This document shows, piece after piece, positions 7,950-16,654 of a stretch of DNA of 61,470 nt. The position numbers and the translations under genes are program-made. The DNA is from Fibrobacter succinogenes. GTDB taxonomy: Bacteria; Fibrobacterota; Fibrobacteria; Fibrobacterales; Fibrobacteraceae. Each line of letters starts with the position of its first letter. Positions within the stretch are counted from its first letter, which is position 1. A model generated the notes under the pieces. That model was not told where the DNA came from. It was given only the letters and a program-made list of their open reading frames with translations, and ran no database searches. The stretch spans positions 1 through 61,470 of the forward strand of contig CACZAD010000034.1 of NCBI GenBank assembly GCA_902779055.1, given 5' to 3'.

Positions 7950-9379
7950 TGCAATCGTGGCATAAATCGGCCCTGTTCCTCAGCTTCATTTTCGGCACGG
8001 CACTAGTCTGCCCAGCAAACACGGTCGATATGCCTCGACACATCACATTTTCGGATTCCTCGCACCAAAAAGAGCTGTCCATCAACGTGCAGCTCATGGA
8101 TTCCGTCGTCGTAACGAACCTCACGAACGACAAAACGCATTACGACAATTCCATGTCCATCCGTCTTTTCCTCAATGGCCATCTTACGGACGATTTCCAG
8201 TTCAGTTCCCGAGTCAAAATCAGCACGGACTACACCAACCGTTACATAAACTTCAACTACTACAACCCGGACGAAGGCATCCCGTTCAACAAGCAAAGCG
8301 AAAACAAACGCACCTGGGATTTGTTCGCCGCCAACTTGAGCTATAAACTCAAGCCCGTGACGCTCCTTGCCGGATTCGACTTCCTCGAATGGGGTCCTGC
8401 GCGCCGCAACCACGTCATCTTACGCGGAGAACGCAATTTCAACCGTCCGTGGCAAGACAGCTCCAGCCGCATCCCGGATGCAGCCCCCACACCCTATTTT
8501 GGCTACAGCTTTACGCTAGGCCCTCTCGAATACACGCAATACGCAGCCAAGCTCTTTGAGAAAAAAGGCCTGGGCAAATACTTCCACGCCCACCGCCTCA
8601 ACATGAACCTCCCCTTGGACATCACATTCGGGATTTCCGAGACATCGCTTTATGGCACAACCACCGAACCTGCCGGCACAAACCCGAACCCCGACAGCGA
8701 TAGCACTGGCCGCGAATTCGAATGGGCCTACACCCTCCCGTTCATCCCCTACGTTTTCCAGGAACATTTACAAGGGGACCAGGACAATATCTCGCTCGCT
8801 TTTGACTTAAGCATCAGGACCATCCCTAACTGGGAATTCTACGGAGAACTGTTGTGGGACGATATGAAATCCCCGTCAAGCATGTTCGACGATTCCTGGT
8901 GGGGCAACAAGTGGGCCGCAACAATTGGAGTCGCTCGCGACAACCTAGTCATTGGTCCGGTCAATTTGGACTGGATGTTTGAATACACTCGAATCGAGCC
9001 GTGGGTCTACACACACCACAAAGGAACCGGCTACACGTACGCCAGTTACGCCCAGAGTCTTGGTAGTGATCTCGGTCCGAACAGCCAGGAAGTCCATACC
9101 GAAATCAGCGCCACATACGATTTTATCAAAGCCACGCTGTTCTTCGGAGCCGTCGCAAAAGACAGTGCATTCGGAGGAAACATCAACGACCTGCACACTC
9201 CCGAAAGTGCCATGGACAAGAAGTTCCTGAATGACGAGACGACCATCCGCTACAAGGAACTCGGCTTTAATGTCAGCGTCACGCCGTGGGACTGGTTCAG
9301 CTTTAGATGCAGCTATACCCGTTTCTTCGGAGATTATGAAGGCTACCGTACTTATGCAGCAGGTAGCCTCCAGTGGTAA
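7949..9379 (+). CDS. Outer-membrane beta-barrel protein, Wzi-like
   Basis: A 476-aa protein with a signal peptide (LFLSFIFGTALVCPA) followed by many amphipathic beta strands rich in Tyr, Trp and Phe. The stretch FLEWGPARRNHVILRGERNF resembles the WGPG...N motif of the capsule assembly protein Wzi, which holds surface polysaccharide on the outer membrane. It ends in FRCSYTRFFGDYEGYRTYA and a terminal aromatic, as barrels do. It is the last gene of the three-gene plus-strand unit after 7044, coupled to the MauE-like gene. The barrel is clear; the Wzi relation is tentative. Confidence 0.6.
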   Translation: MQSWHKSALFLSFIFGTALVCPANTVDMPRHITFSDSSHQKELSINVQLMDSVVVTNLTNDKTHYDNSMSIRLFLNGHLTDDFQFSSRVKISTDYTNRYINFNYYNPDEGIPFNKQSENKRTWDLFAANLSYKLKPVTLLAGFDFLEWGPARRNHVILRGERNFNRPWQDSSSRIPDAAPTPYFGYSFTLGPLEYTQYAAKLFEKKGLGKYFHAHRLNMNLPLDITFGISETSLYGTTTEPAGTNPNPDSDSTGREFEWAYTLPFIPYVFQEHLQGDQDNISLAFDLSIRTIPNWEFYGELLWDDMKSPSSMFDDSWWGNKWAATIGVARDNLVIGPVNLDWMFEYTRIEPWVYTHHKGTGYTYASYAQSLGSDLGPNSQEVHTEISATYDFIKATLFFGAVAKDSAFGGNINDLHTPESAMDKKFLNDETTIRYKELGFNVSVTPWDWFSFRCSYTRFFGDYEGYRTYAAGSLQW

Positions 9380-9381
9380 GC

Positions 9382-9402
9382 AATTAGTTAGAAGTTGACA
9401 GT
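9382..9402. repeat. Heptad array 3 (7-bp period)
   Basis: AATTAGT, TAGAAGT, TGACAGT in the 33-base gap between convergent genes. Confidence 0.45.
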
Positions 9403-9412
9403 ATCCAGCAAC

Positions 9413-9835
9413 TCAGAACAATTTCTTTAACATTTCCTCGTCTGTTGCGGCGAGCGCTTTCTCTTTCCATTCAGGGTTCAACAGGAGCTTTGCAACGTTC
9501 GCAATCGCCGTTGTATGCGCCATCGCCGATTCCTCGGGCGAAAGCAGCACACACATGAACTGCGCCATTTCCTCGTTACGCGTCTTGACTCCCGTAATAC
9601 CGTCACGGCAAACGACAAATGCCATCAGCGGTCCCGGTAATGCAGGAATGCGCGTATGCGGGAGCAAAAGCCCCTGCCCCATATAAATGCCCTGGGCCAC
9701 ACGCTCCGAAAGGCCTTTCCAAGCAGACATAGCGTCAAACTTATAAGGACCGTTTACAAGAGCGTCATAGGCATACCCCAAGGCACGATTGAATTCAACG
9801 GGCTGCGTATAAATACGCGTGTACAATGGAACCAT
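9413..9835 (-). CDS. PTS EIIA-type (PtsN-like) domain protein
   Basis: A 140-aa single-domain protein. GQGLLLPHTRIPALPGP matches the EIIA type-2 active site, with the phosphorylatable histidine at residue 60. The start is the ATG at 9833-9835, which overlaps the upstream kinase stop as TAATG; a TTG 15 bases earlier is less likely. No EIIB or EIIC is nearby, so a regulatory role like that of PtsN is more likely than sugar transport. Coupling to a kinase of the aminoglycoside-phosphotransferase fold suggests the two act together. Confidence 0.75.
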   Translation of the reverse strand: MVPLYTRIYTQPVEFNRALGYAYDALVNGPYKFDAMSAWKGLSERVAQGIYMGQGLLLPHTRIPALPGPLMAFVVCRDGITGVKTRNEEMAQFMCVLLSPEESAMAHTTAIANVAKLLLNPEWKEKALAATDEEMLKKLF

Positions 9836-10857
9836 TACTGCAAAGCCCAATCCATAAACTTAAAGACCTCAGGATCGGTAGCCTTGACGACCTTCCTGAA
9901 TTCTTCGAACAATTCACGGAGCTTAGCCTTACCCGGTTCAATGTACTGCTCGAACTTTTCGATCTTCTTGACCTTGGAGAGGTAGCAGTATGCGCCCAGA
10001 GCCTGCATCAAGCGCTGCAAGCTGGCATGCACAAAGCCATCCCATGCGTCGTCCTTCGTATAAATTCTCGTTCCGCGGTACTGGCTACGCCAGTATTCAA
10101 AGAAGTCCTTGATCATCGGAAGCGGGAGGTTGACGTACGGATCCCAAAGGAGAGAAGCGATGTCATAGAACATCGAACCACGACGAGCGCCCTGGAAGTC
10201 CACAAAGGCGACTTCGGAATTCGGGCGGATCATGATGTTCTGGCTCTGAAAGTCACGATGCATAAGCACCTTGGTCTGAGCTTCGACAGAGACCGCAATA
10301 AGCGAATAGAAATTACGAACCGATTCCGGAATTTCCATAATACCCTTGTGGAGCTTCAGGTAGTTTTCGGTAAAGTAATCCGTTTCCCACTTGAGCGCGG
10401 CAAAGTCGAATCGACGGAGCCAAATTTCAGTATGATGGCTGAACAACGGCTGGCTTGCATTCTGCCACTGGATAAGCGCATCAATCACTTCTGGATAAAG
10501 GATGCGGACGCTACCCGAAAGCACCTTGCTTCCGTTAGGATAGGCCTCGTCCAGAAGGGTACGCTTGCCCAGGTCTTCTTGCAAGATCTGGCAAGTGTCT
10601 TCGTCGACGCAATAAACGCGCGTCACCGGCAAGGCATATTCTCTAAAAGCTTTAGAATATTCAACAAAATGCTTGAAATCTTCATTCACTTCGGAACTGA
10701 CCTGCAAGACACTCGTGCGTTCGCCATCTTGAATACGGAAATAACGCCTCCCCGAACCGGCACCGGCAATGGGAGTTATCGAAAAATTCGTAGTATAACC
10801 ATGAGTTAAAAGGAACTCGTGGATTTTCGGAGATATTTGTATTAAATCGTTTTGCAT
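9835..10857 (-). CDS. Aminoglycoside-phosphotransferase-fold kinase (AmgK-like)
   Basis: A 340-aa protein of the APH/choline-kinase fold. Visible motifs: a glycine-rich N-terminal loop (GAGSGRRYFRIQ), the catalytic loop VLMHRDFQSQNIMI with Asp and Asn, and the metal-binding FVDFQGARRG. The ATG at 10855-10857 is preferred over a TTG 15 bases upstream. AmgK (MurNAc/GlcNAc anomeric kinase of cell-wall recycling) has this size and motif set, but no murU partner is present, so the substrate stays open. TATATTAA lies four bases before the ATG, as at other leaderless starts here. It overlaps the EIIA gene. Confidence 0.7.
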   Translation of the reverse strand: MQNDLIQISPKIHEFLLTHGYTTNFSITPIAGAGSGRRYFRIQDGERTSVLQVSSEVNEDFKHFVEYSKAFREYALPVTRVYCVDEDTCQILQEDLGKRTLLDEAYPNGSKVLSGSVRILYPEVIDALIQWQNASQPLFSHHTEIWLRRFDFAALKWETDYFTENYLKLHKGIMEIPESVRNFYSLIAVSVEAQTKVLMHRDFQSQNIMIRPNSEVAFVDFQGARRGSMFYDIASLLWDPYVNLPLPMIKDFFEYWRSQYRGTRIYTKDDAWDGFVHASLQRLMQALGAYCYLSKVKKIEKFEQYIEPGKAKLRELFEEFRKVVKATDPEVFKFMDWALQ

Positions 10858-10900
10858 ACTTTTAATATACAATAAGAAAGAGGAAAGTGATAAAGAAAAA

Positions 10901-10928
10901 TTAGTAGGAAGTAGACAGTAGGCAGGAG
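10901..10928. repeat. Heptad array 4 (7-bp period)
   Basis: TTAGTAG, GAAGTAG, ACAGTAG, GCAGGAG in the 100-base gap between the kinase and yejB-type genes. Confidence 0.6.
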
Positions 10929-10957
10929 CTTTTTAGTTAAAAGAGCTCAGCACTTCA

Positions 10958-11974
10958 TTACGAGAACTTGATTCTTGGATCGACTAGCGTATAGAGGATA
11001 TCGCTAAAGAGGCGGCCAATCATCGCCATAAGGCTGCTGAGGAAAATAATCCCCATGACCACGTTGTAATCGCGGTTCACCATGGAATTGTAATAGAGGA
11101 GCCCCATACCGTCAATGTCAAAGACCTTTTCGATAAGAAGTGCGCCTGCAAACATGAGCGTGCAAATTTCAGAAAGGCGCGTTGCAATCGGAATAAGCGC
11201 ATTGCGGAGCGCATGACGGATCAACGCCTGGTTAAAGTTCAAGCCTTTGGCCAGGGCTGTACGCATATAGTCCTTCCCCAGTTCTTCGAGCGCGGAGTTC
11301 TTCATAAGGAACGTGAGGAACGCAAACTCGCTAATCATATAGCAGAATATCGGAAGCGTCAAGTGTTCCGCCAAGTCCACGACCTTGCCAAAGAACGAGA
11401 AATCCTCGAAGTTATCGCTCGTGAGCCCGCCTAACGGGAATATATCCAAGTATGAGCCGCCCGCCAAGAAGATGATGAGCAAAATGCCAAGCGCATAACC
11501 CGGCATCACATAACCCGAAAAAATCAAACCGCTCGAAAAGGAATCGAGTTTGCTACCGTGGTGAACCGCCTTCCACAAACCCAGCGGAATGCAGATAAGG
11601 TAACTCAAGAAGAACGACGTCACACCAAAGAACAACGAAATCGGAAAACGGCTTACAATAACGTCCCACACCGGGAGTCCGTAAGTATAGCTTTCGCCAA
11701 GATCCAAATGCAAAACGTTCCACAACCAGGTCAGATAACGTTTCCAGGCTGGCTGGTCAAAGCCAAAGTAAGCCTGGATTTGCGCAATCTGGTCGGGCGA
11801 AAGCGCCTTGGAGGCATCCACCCCACCCTTCATCGAAGCAGCCTGCTGCGCACGAGAAATCAGCTCTTCGACAGGTCCACCCGGCAAGAGCTGAATCAAG
11901 ATAAAGCACACCAACGAAATCCCGATAAGCGTCGGGATCATCAGCAACAAACGACGAAGGATATAAGATCGCAT
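10958..11974 (-). CDS. ABC transporter permease, YejB/DppB type
   Basis: A 338-aa protein starting MRSYILRRLLLMIPTLIGIS, the standard N-terminus of oligopeptide ABC permeases. It has about six spans, and GKDYMRTALAKGLNFNQALIRHALRNALIPIA is the EAA loop that contacts the ATPase. The length and the insert after residue 40 (QQAASMKGGVDASKALSPDQ region) fit YejB. The 16-codon in-frame extension upstream is only translated heptad repeat and is rejected. The usual partners YejE, YejF and a binding protein are absent on both sides, so it must work with subunits coded elsewhere or be a remnant. Confidence 0.85.
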   Translation of the reverse strand: MRSYILRRLLLMIPTLIGISLVCFILIQLLPGGPVEELISRAQQAASMKGGVDASKALSPDQIAQIQAYFGFDQPAWKRYLTWLWNVLHLDLGESYTYGLPVWDVIVSRFPISLFFGVTSFFLSYLICIPLGLWKAVHHGSKLDSFSSGLIFSGYVMPGYALGILLIIFLAGGSYLDIFPLGGLTSDNFEDFSFFGKVVDLAEHLTLPIFCYMISEFAFLTFLMKNSALEELGKDYMRTALAKGLNFNQALIRHALRNALIPIATRLSEICTLMFAGALLIEKVFDIDGMGLLYYNSMVNRDYNVVMGIIFLSSLMAMIGRLFSDILYTLVDPRIKFS

Positions 11975-11977
11975 TGG

Positions 11978-12055
11978 CAGTAGGATGTAGGAAGTAGGAA
12001 GTAGGAAGTAGGAAGGACGCAAAAACTGTCTACTTCCTACCGTCTACAGTCTACT
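11978..12055. repeat. Heptad array 5, two facing arrays
   Basis: CAGTAGG, ATGTAGG and three AAGTAGG units (11978-12012) face CTGTCTA, CTTCCTA, CCGTCTA, CAGTCTA (12026-12053). The arrays are roughly inverted copies, so the transcript between dapB and yejB could fold into one long imperfect stem. Confidence 0.7.
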
Positions 12056-12058
12056 ATT

Positions 12059-12889
12059 TTATCTCATTTTTCCAGAGCGCAGGACGTCCATCATATTGAA
12101 CGGCTTTGCAGTGCCAGCGGCAATCTGTTCTGCAAGGAAGTTCACGGCATCGACAGTGCCTTCGGCATAAATCTTGCGACCGCAAACGTTGTGCTGGAAT
12201 TCAAAGTGGACAGTACCGTCGGCGCTATCGAGGCTGTAGGTATGGAATGCGTGACCACCGAGGTATTCTTCGGGCACGTGCATACGTTCCATCTGTTCCT
12301 TTTCGTTACGCACCTTTTCGATATCGTCCGGTGTGTAGTTGAAGCCCATCTTCTGGAAGGTGCCCACGACAGCACGGGCCGTACCACTCGTATCGGCCTT
12401 AGTCTTCTGGTGGCTTTCGACAACGGAGAGCTTGTAGCCTTCGAATGCGGTCGGGAATTCCTTAGCCAAGAATTCAATCATCGTCTGGAAGGCGACAATC
12501 TGCTTAGCCATGTTCGGAGCAATGACGCTCGGATGGTTGGCATCGGCAACGAGCTTTGCAAGAGCTTCGCGGTCGCCGCCAGTCGTGCCCATCACGAACG
12601 GAATCTTGTGATTCACGTAAAATGCAGCGTTATCGTTCACGGCCGTCGGATGCGTGTAGTCAATGCAGATCATATGCGGATACTTTGCAAGGACTTCGCC
12701 AATGCGGGCTTCGCGATTGGACGGTTTCAAGAGCTGGATGGTCTTGCCTGCAACTTCGGCTTCGTTTTCAACGATAATTTCGCCCGTCAAAGAATACGGG
12801 ACAAGTTCCAAACCGCGGGCAACGCAAGTTTCAGCCACGATGCGGCCCATGCTACCCGGAATACCATTTACCATCACTTGAATAGACAT
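12059..12889 (-). CDS. dapB: 4-hydroxy-tetrahydrodipicolinate reductase
   Basis: A 276-aa enzyme of lysine and meso-diaminopimelate synthesis. The N-terminal Rossmann motif is VNGIPGSMGRIVAE; IDYTHPTAVNDN and VMGTTGGDRE bind cofactor; the substrate motif is SVVESHQKTKADTSGTA with the catalytic His and Lys. The ATG at 12887-12889 follows CAGGAGA; a 25-codon in-frame extension lacks a ribosome site. The form resembles the longer DapB type (KMGF, EYLGGHAFHTY) rather than the E. coli type. It stands alone between heptad array 5 and the ankyrin gene terminator. Confidence 0.92.
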   Translation of the reverse strand: MSIQVMVNGIPGSMGRIVAETCVARGLELVPYSLTGEIIVENEAEVAGKTIQLLKPSNREARIGEVLAKYPHMICIDYTHPTAVNDNAAFYVNHKIPFVMGTTGGDREALAKLVADANHPSVIAPNMAKQIVAFQTMIEFLAKEFPTAFEGYKLSVVESHQKTKADTSGTARAVVGTFQKMGFNYTPDDIEKVRNEKEQMERMHVPEEYLGGHAFHTYSLDSADGTVHFEFQHNVCGRKIYAEGTVDAVNFLAEQIAAGTAKPFNMMDVLRSGKMR

Positions 12890-12966
12890 AAAATCTCCTG
12901 TTGATCTTTGAAGATAAAAGTAGAAAAAATAAAGCTGCTCCCAGCACTGAAGCCGGGACGACACGT

Positions 12967-12993
12967 AAAAAAAAGACGGGCTTGCGACCCGTC
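12967..12993 (-). terminator. Terminator of the ankyrin lipoprotein gene
   Basis: On the minus strand GACGGG / TCGCAAG / CCCGTC is followed by eight T, a classic intrinsic terminator. Confidence 0.88.
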
Positions 12994-13021
12994 CTTCAAA
13001 ACAAGCTACCTAAGCGAGCTC

Positions 13022-13768
13022 TTACTTACCATACTTGGAGTCGATCTTATACTTAGCCGTGTTTCTTGCGCCCTTCTTCTTCAAGGCATTGATCAAACGA
13101 GTGTAGCCTTCGTTTGTAGCCCAGTCAAGCACAGAGTAACCCTGAGCGCACTTGGCGTTCACATCGACACCCTTGCTGATGAGGAACATCATAGCGTCGT
13201 AGTTGCCAGACTTTGCAGTCCAGTGGATCGGCAGGTAACCATCGGGGCTACGGTTTTCGAGCGGAGCTCCAGCGTTAGCGAGAATTTCGAGCATATCGGC
13301 CTTACCCGTCTTTGCAGCGATAAGCACAGCCGTGCCAAGGTTCTGCGGATCAACGCCTTCCTTCTTCAACTGAACCAGGAGACGGTTCACCACATCCTTA
13401 TTGCCCATCATGACAGCGTTATCGATAACCGGTTCGCCATTACCGTTCTGGACATTAGCCTTTGCGCCATGTTCAAAGAGGTAGTCAAGAACCATGAGGT
13501 TGCCCTTGTTTGCTGCAATGGCGACAGCGTTGTTGCCATTATCAGCCGGCTGGTCGATTTCGAATGCTGCCTGGAGGAAAAGAGTCATCTTGGCAGTATC
13601 ACTGTTAACCGCGTAAGAGACGAACTGATTAGGCGTAAAACCAATCTGCTTTTTCGTCAAATACCTGCGGACAGACTGCGGGTCGTTCGGGTCCATGGTT
13701 TCTTCGCAACCAGTCAAAGAAAAAAGGAGACCGGCAGCGGCACAGAGAGCCAAGAGTTTCTTATTCAT
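13022..13768 (-). CDS. Ankyrin-repeat lipoprotein
   Basis: A 248-aa protein starting MNKKLLALCAAAGLLFSLTG; the lipobox LTGC puts Cys near residue 21. From about residue 75 there are five ankyrin repeats (NNAVAIAANKGNLMVLDYLF; GTAVLIAAKTGKADMLEILA; GYLPIHWTAKSGNYDAMMFL; GYSVLDWATNEGYTRLINAL). Ankyrin domains bind proteins, so it is probably a periplasmic or outer-membrane adaptor; the partner is unknown. The ATG at 13766-13768 is used because it follows GGAG; another start four codons earlier is possible. It lies downstream of mltD and ends at its own terminator. Confidence 0.85.
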   Translation of the reverse strand: MNKKLLALCAAAGLLFSLTGCEETMDPNDPQSVRRYLTKKQIGFTPNQFVSYAVNSDTAKMTLFLQAAFEIDQPADNGNNAVAIAANKGNLMVLDYLFEHGAKANVQNGNGEPVIDNAVMMGNKDVVNRLLVQLKKEGVDPQNLGTAVLIAAKTGKADMLEILANAGAPLENRSPDGYLPIHWTAKSGNYDAMMFLISKGVDVNAKCAQGYSVLDWATNEGYTRLINALKKKGARNTAKYKIDSKYGK

Positions 13769-13875
13769 ATTATGCTCCAATGAATTTTATGATTTTTCAA
13801 ATTAAAACTATACAATTTTTTTCAATTTATTCACAAAAAAATAACGAATTATCACTTTTTTTCGTAAAAAATCGC

Positions 13876-16272
13876 TTATTTCTTGCTTTTCTTCGTTGTC
13901 TTTATCTTAAGTTTCTCGCCAATCTTGATTTTTGTGTCCTTCAAACCGTTCCACTTGACAATTTCTTCGATCGTAACACCGTACTGGCGCGAGATATCCC
14001 AAAGGCCTTCACCCTTCTTGACAACGTGAACAACTTCTTCAACCTTCGGCGAACTGGGCGGAGCCGCTGTTCCCGGGATCTTGAGTTTTTGCCCCACGAG
14101 GATGTTCGAAGAAGAACCCATTTCGTTCATTTCGCGAATGGCGCTGACCGTCGTTTCGAACTTCCTTGCAATCGCAAAGAGGTTGTCGCCAGCGGCCACA
14201 GTATAGATGGTCGTCGTGTTCTTTGAAGTCTTTGACGCTGCCTTGGACGAACTGGAGGCCGACTTTGCAGACTTTTCGGATTGTTCCGCCTTGCCTTTGG
14301 AACTCGAGCTGCTCTTGGATTTCGTGTTGGCGTCAGCATTCTTGCTCGATTCGACAACCGGAGAGGCATCGTCGACAACGCCCGACATTCTGCGCGGCGG
14401 ACGGACATAGGCCGGAATCGCAAGCGAATCACCGACGGTCAAGCGCTTGGTAAAGCCCTTGTTCGCCTGCAGCAAAAGGAATACAGGAACCTTGTACTGC
14501 TTGGCAATCATGGCATAAGTATCGCCTGCCTTGACAACGTACTTTTCGCCTTTCTTGATAGCCACTCGCTGTTGCACAAAGCTAGTCGGCTTCAAATCCG
14601 GTTTAGACACATAAATTGTATCGCCATACTTCACGTTCGAAGACACATCGATGTTATTCCAAACGCGCAACGATTCCTGAGAAATACCAAAACGGCGAGA
14701 GATGAACGCCAAATTATCGCCCAGCTGCACCACGTACGTACGGACTTTGGACGGCTTTTTACCCGTTGAACGACGTGGAGCCACCTTGATCGGAATAAGG
14801 AGCGTACGCCCGACCTTGAGCTTTGCGTTCTTCTTCATTTCGTTGGCTCGCTGAATTTCGGATACGCGAACGCCGTATTGCTGGGCAATGTTCCCTAGCG
14901 ATTCGCCCTTGCGGACCTTATGCTGTTTCCAGCTAGAAAAGCCGTTCTTTTCCATACGGTCGTAGTTTTCGACAAAGGCGGCACGGGTCCCGACCGGCAA
15001 ACGGAGCAAATAGGCATCCCTGTTCGGCGGAGTACACCACATCGAAAGTTCCATATTCAATGTACGGAGCGTATCTTCGGGTACCTTGAGGAACTTGGCA
15101 ATTTCATCAAGAGAGAACGAATCGTAGACCGTTACGGTATCATAAGCCGGAAGATGGCGCTTGGTAATGGCAACGTCGTAATGATCCGGGAAATGCCCGA
15201 TCACCATTGCGGCAAGGATTCGCGGCACATAATGCATCGTTTCTTGCGGGAGTTCCAAATCCCAGTAGGTCACAGGTCGATCAGGTCCCCAAGTCGGATC
15301 TTCGCGCTTGGCCTTGACCAAACGGCGGATGCGACCTTCACCACAGTTGTAGGCAGCCATCGACAAAAGCCAATCGCCAAATTCATCATACAATGCGGAG
15401 AGATAACTCAAAGCGGCATCCGTTGCAAGTTCCGGATTGCGACGCATATCGACCCAAAAATCCACTTCAAGACCATAGCGGATACCTGTTTCGGGGATAA
15501 ACTGCCACATACCCCCTGCTTTGGCGCGGCTATAGGCCTTGACGTTAAAACCGGATTCCACCAAGGCAAGGTAGATCAAGTCGCGCGGCATGCGCTTTTG
15601 GGCAAGCTTTGTATAAATCAGGGAATCATAGGCCGTCTTGCGAGTGAGAGACCTGGTAATAAAGGATCGAGCCGATGTCGTCATGTAGTAGATTTCTTGC
15701 ATGACGCGTTCATTAAAACGAATCGGTAAAGAAAAACGCCCGGCATCCACAGTATCCAGGAAGTTTTCGATGACCCGCATCGAGGCGCTGTCTGCCACAT
15801 TTTCGTCGTAGGCATCCACACCATCAATCGAAACGCTATCGGCAGAAGTGGAATCGGCCCCTTCACGATCGGCAAGGTTCGGATAGACATCTTCCAAGGC
15901 CTGCACAATACGAAGCGGCATCTGCATCTTGTATATGGAATCTTCGGAACGCGTAAGCCCGCTCTTCAAAGAATCGTACTTTTCGGTCACCAAAAGACGG
16001 AGCGATTCTTCGAGATAATGCTTGGATACAGCCCATTCATGGTTATCGATTGCCTGGAGACCATACTGATAATAGACCCAAGAAGGCCTTGTAGAATCAC
16101 CGACAATTTCTTTTCCAGGATTGACTTGAGGTACATCAATAGAAACCTTCTCCGCCTGGAGAGGTTTCCCTTGTGAAGACGCGGCAACTTTCGCCTGCTT
16201 GGACGCACAGGCGGACAAAATCAAAAAGACAAGAACGAAGCCGAATCTAAAAAGTTTATGCGACCATATCAC
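13876..16272 (-). CDS. MltD-like lytic transglycosylase lipoprotein with five LysM domains
   Basis: About 798 aa from a GTG at 16270-16272, which overlaps the upstream stop as GTGA and gives an exact lipoprotein signal (FRFGFVLVFLILSAC). The SLT domain has the catalytic Glu in LALVESGFNVKAYSRAKAGG and the MAAYNCGEGRI motif. Five LysM domains follow (they begin HKVRKGESL, TYVVQLGDNL, KYVVKAGDTY, IYTVAAGDNL and VHVVKKGEGL); a Ser/Lys-rich linker parts the third from the fourth. It should cut glycan strands of peptidoglycan from the outer membrane side. E. coli MltD has two LysM domains, so this is an expanded form. Third gene of an operon with two tiny genes. Confidence 0.9.
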   Translation of the reverse strand: MIWSHKLFRFGFVLVFLILSACASKQAKVAASSQGKPLQAEKVSIDVPQVNPGKEIVGDSTRPSWVYYQYGLQAIDNHEWAVSKHYLEESLRLLVTEKYDSLKSGLTRSEDSIYKMQMPLRIVQALEDVYPNLADREGADSTSADSVSIDGVDAYDENVADSASMRVIENFLDTVDAGRFSLPIRFNERVMQEIYYMTTSARSFITRSLTRKTAYDSLIYTKLAQKRMPRDLIYLALVESGFNVKAYSRAKAGGMWQFIPETGIRYGLEVDFWVDMRRNPELATDAALSYLSALYDEFGDWLLSMAAYNCGEGRIRRLVKAKREDPTWGPDRPVTYWDLELPQETMHYVPRILAAMVIGHFPDHYDVAITKRHLPAYDTVTVYDSFSLDEIAKFLKVPEDTLRTLNMELSMWCTPPNRDAYLLRLPVGTRAAFVENYDRMEKNGFSSWKQHKVRKGESLGNIAQQYGVRVSEIQRANEMKKNAKLKVGRTLLIPIKVAPRRSTGKKPSKVRTYVVQLGDNLAFISRRFGISQESLRVWNNIDVSSNVKYGDTIYVSKPDLKPTSFVQQRVAIKKGEKYVVKAGDTYAMIAKQYKVPVFLLLQANKGFTKRLTVGDSLAIPAYVRPPRRMSGVVDDASPVVESSKNADANTKSKSSSSSKGKAEQSEKSAKSASSSSKAASKTSKNTTTIYTVAAGDNLFAIARKFETTVSAIREMNEMGSSSNILVGQKLKIPGTAAPPSSPKVEEVVHVVKKGEGLWDISRQYGVTIEEIVKWNGLKDTKIKIGEKLKIKTTKKSKK

Positions 16273-16484
16273 TGGTCGAAGTCCATATCTTCGCCGTAGT
16301 CGGACCAAATCGGATTACGACCGAAGGATGGCTTGTCAAAATCAACTTCTTCGTCAACTTCTTCTTCAGGAAGTTCTTCTTCTTCCTTGTTCAGATCGTC
16401 TTCTTCTCCCAAAAAAGACGGATCCGGCGTATCATCAAAACTATCATTCTTAGGACGACGGCCACAATAGAAAGCAATGCTCAT
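16269..16484 (-). CDS. Small strongly acidic protein
   Basis: A 71-aa protein starting MSIAFYCGRRPKNDSF; residues 20-52 are almost all Glu, Asp and hydrophobic spacers. It has no signal or membrane span. A strong GGAGGAA ribosome site precedes the ATG (16482-16484), and the stop overlaps the mltD GTG start, so it is translated and coupled to mltD. No family is recognised. A role in regulating or escorting the MltD lipoprotein is only a guess from position. Confidence 0.65.
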   Translation of the reverse strand: MSIAFYCGRRPKNDSFDDTPDPSFLGEEDDLNKEEEELPEEEVDEEVDFDKPSFGRNPIWSDYGEDMDFDQ

Positions 16485-16502
16485 ATTAGCTATTCCTCCG
16501 AT

Positions 16503-16649
16503 TTATTGCATTAATCTATTCATACCATATAGAATGACTCCACACATCGCCAGTGCGGTCACGATTTGCAGAATTATAATGATTCTGTTAATCTTGTACG
16601 CCTTTTGCGACTTACGGTGCCAAGAGGGCAATTTGTTTGCGGAGTTCAT
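16503..16649 (-). CDS. Tiny single-pass membrane protein (48 aa)
   Basis: Reading from the ATG at 16647-16649 gives 48 codons: a basic start (MNSANKLPSWHRKSQKAYKI), one span (IIIILQIVTALAMCGVILYG) and a short tail. It ends 18 bases before the acidic-protein gene, so it heads the mltD operon. The basic N-terminus predicts the tail outside. A palindrome sits just upstream (16655-16669). There is no known family. It is coding by frame and operon fit; no homology could be tested. Confidence 0.55.
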   Translation of the reverse strand: MNSANKLPSWHRKSQKAYKINRIIIILQIVTALAMCGVILYGMNRLMQ

Positions 16650-16654
16650 GTTTC

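Noticed and set aside
11978..12012. A CRISPR array
   Set aside because: The repeats are 7 bases long without spacers, and no cas genes are present in the window.
11975..12022. A 16-codon N-terminal extension of the yejB-type permease
   Set aside because: It is translated heptad repeat with no ribosome site; conserved sequence begins at MRSYILRR.
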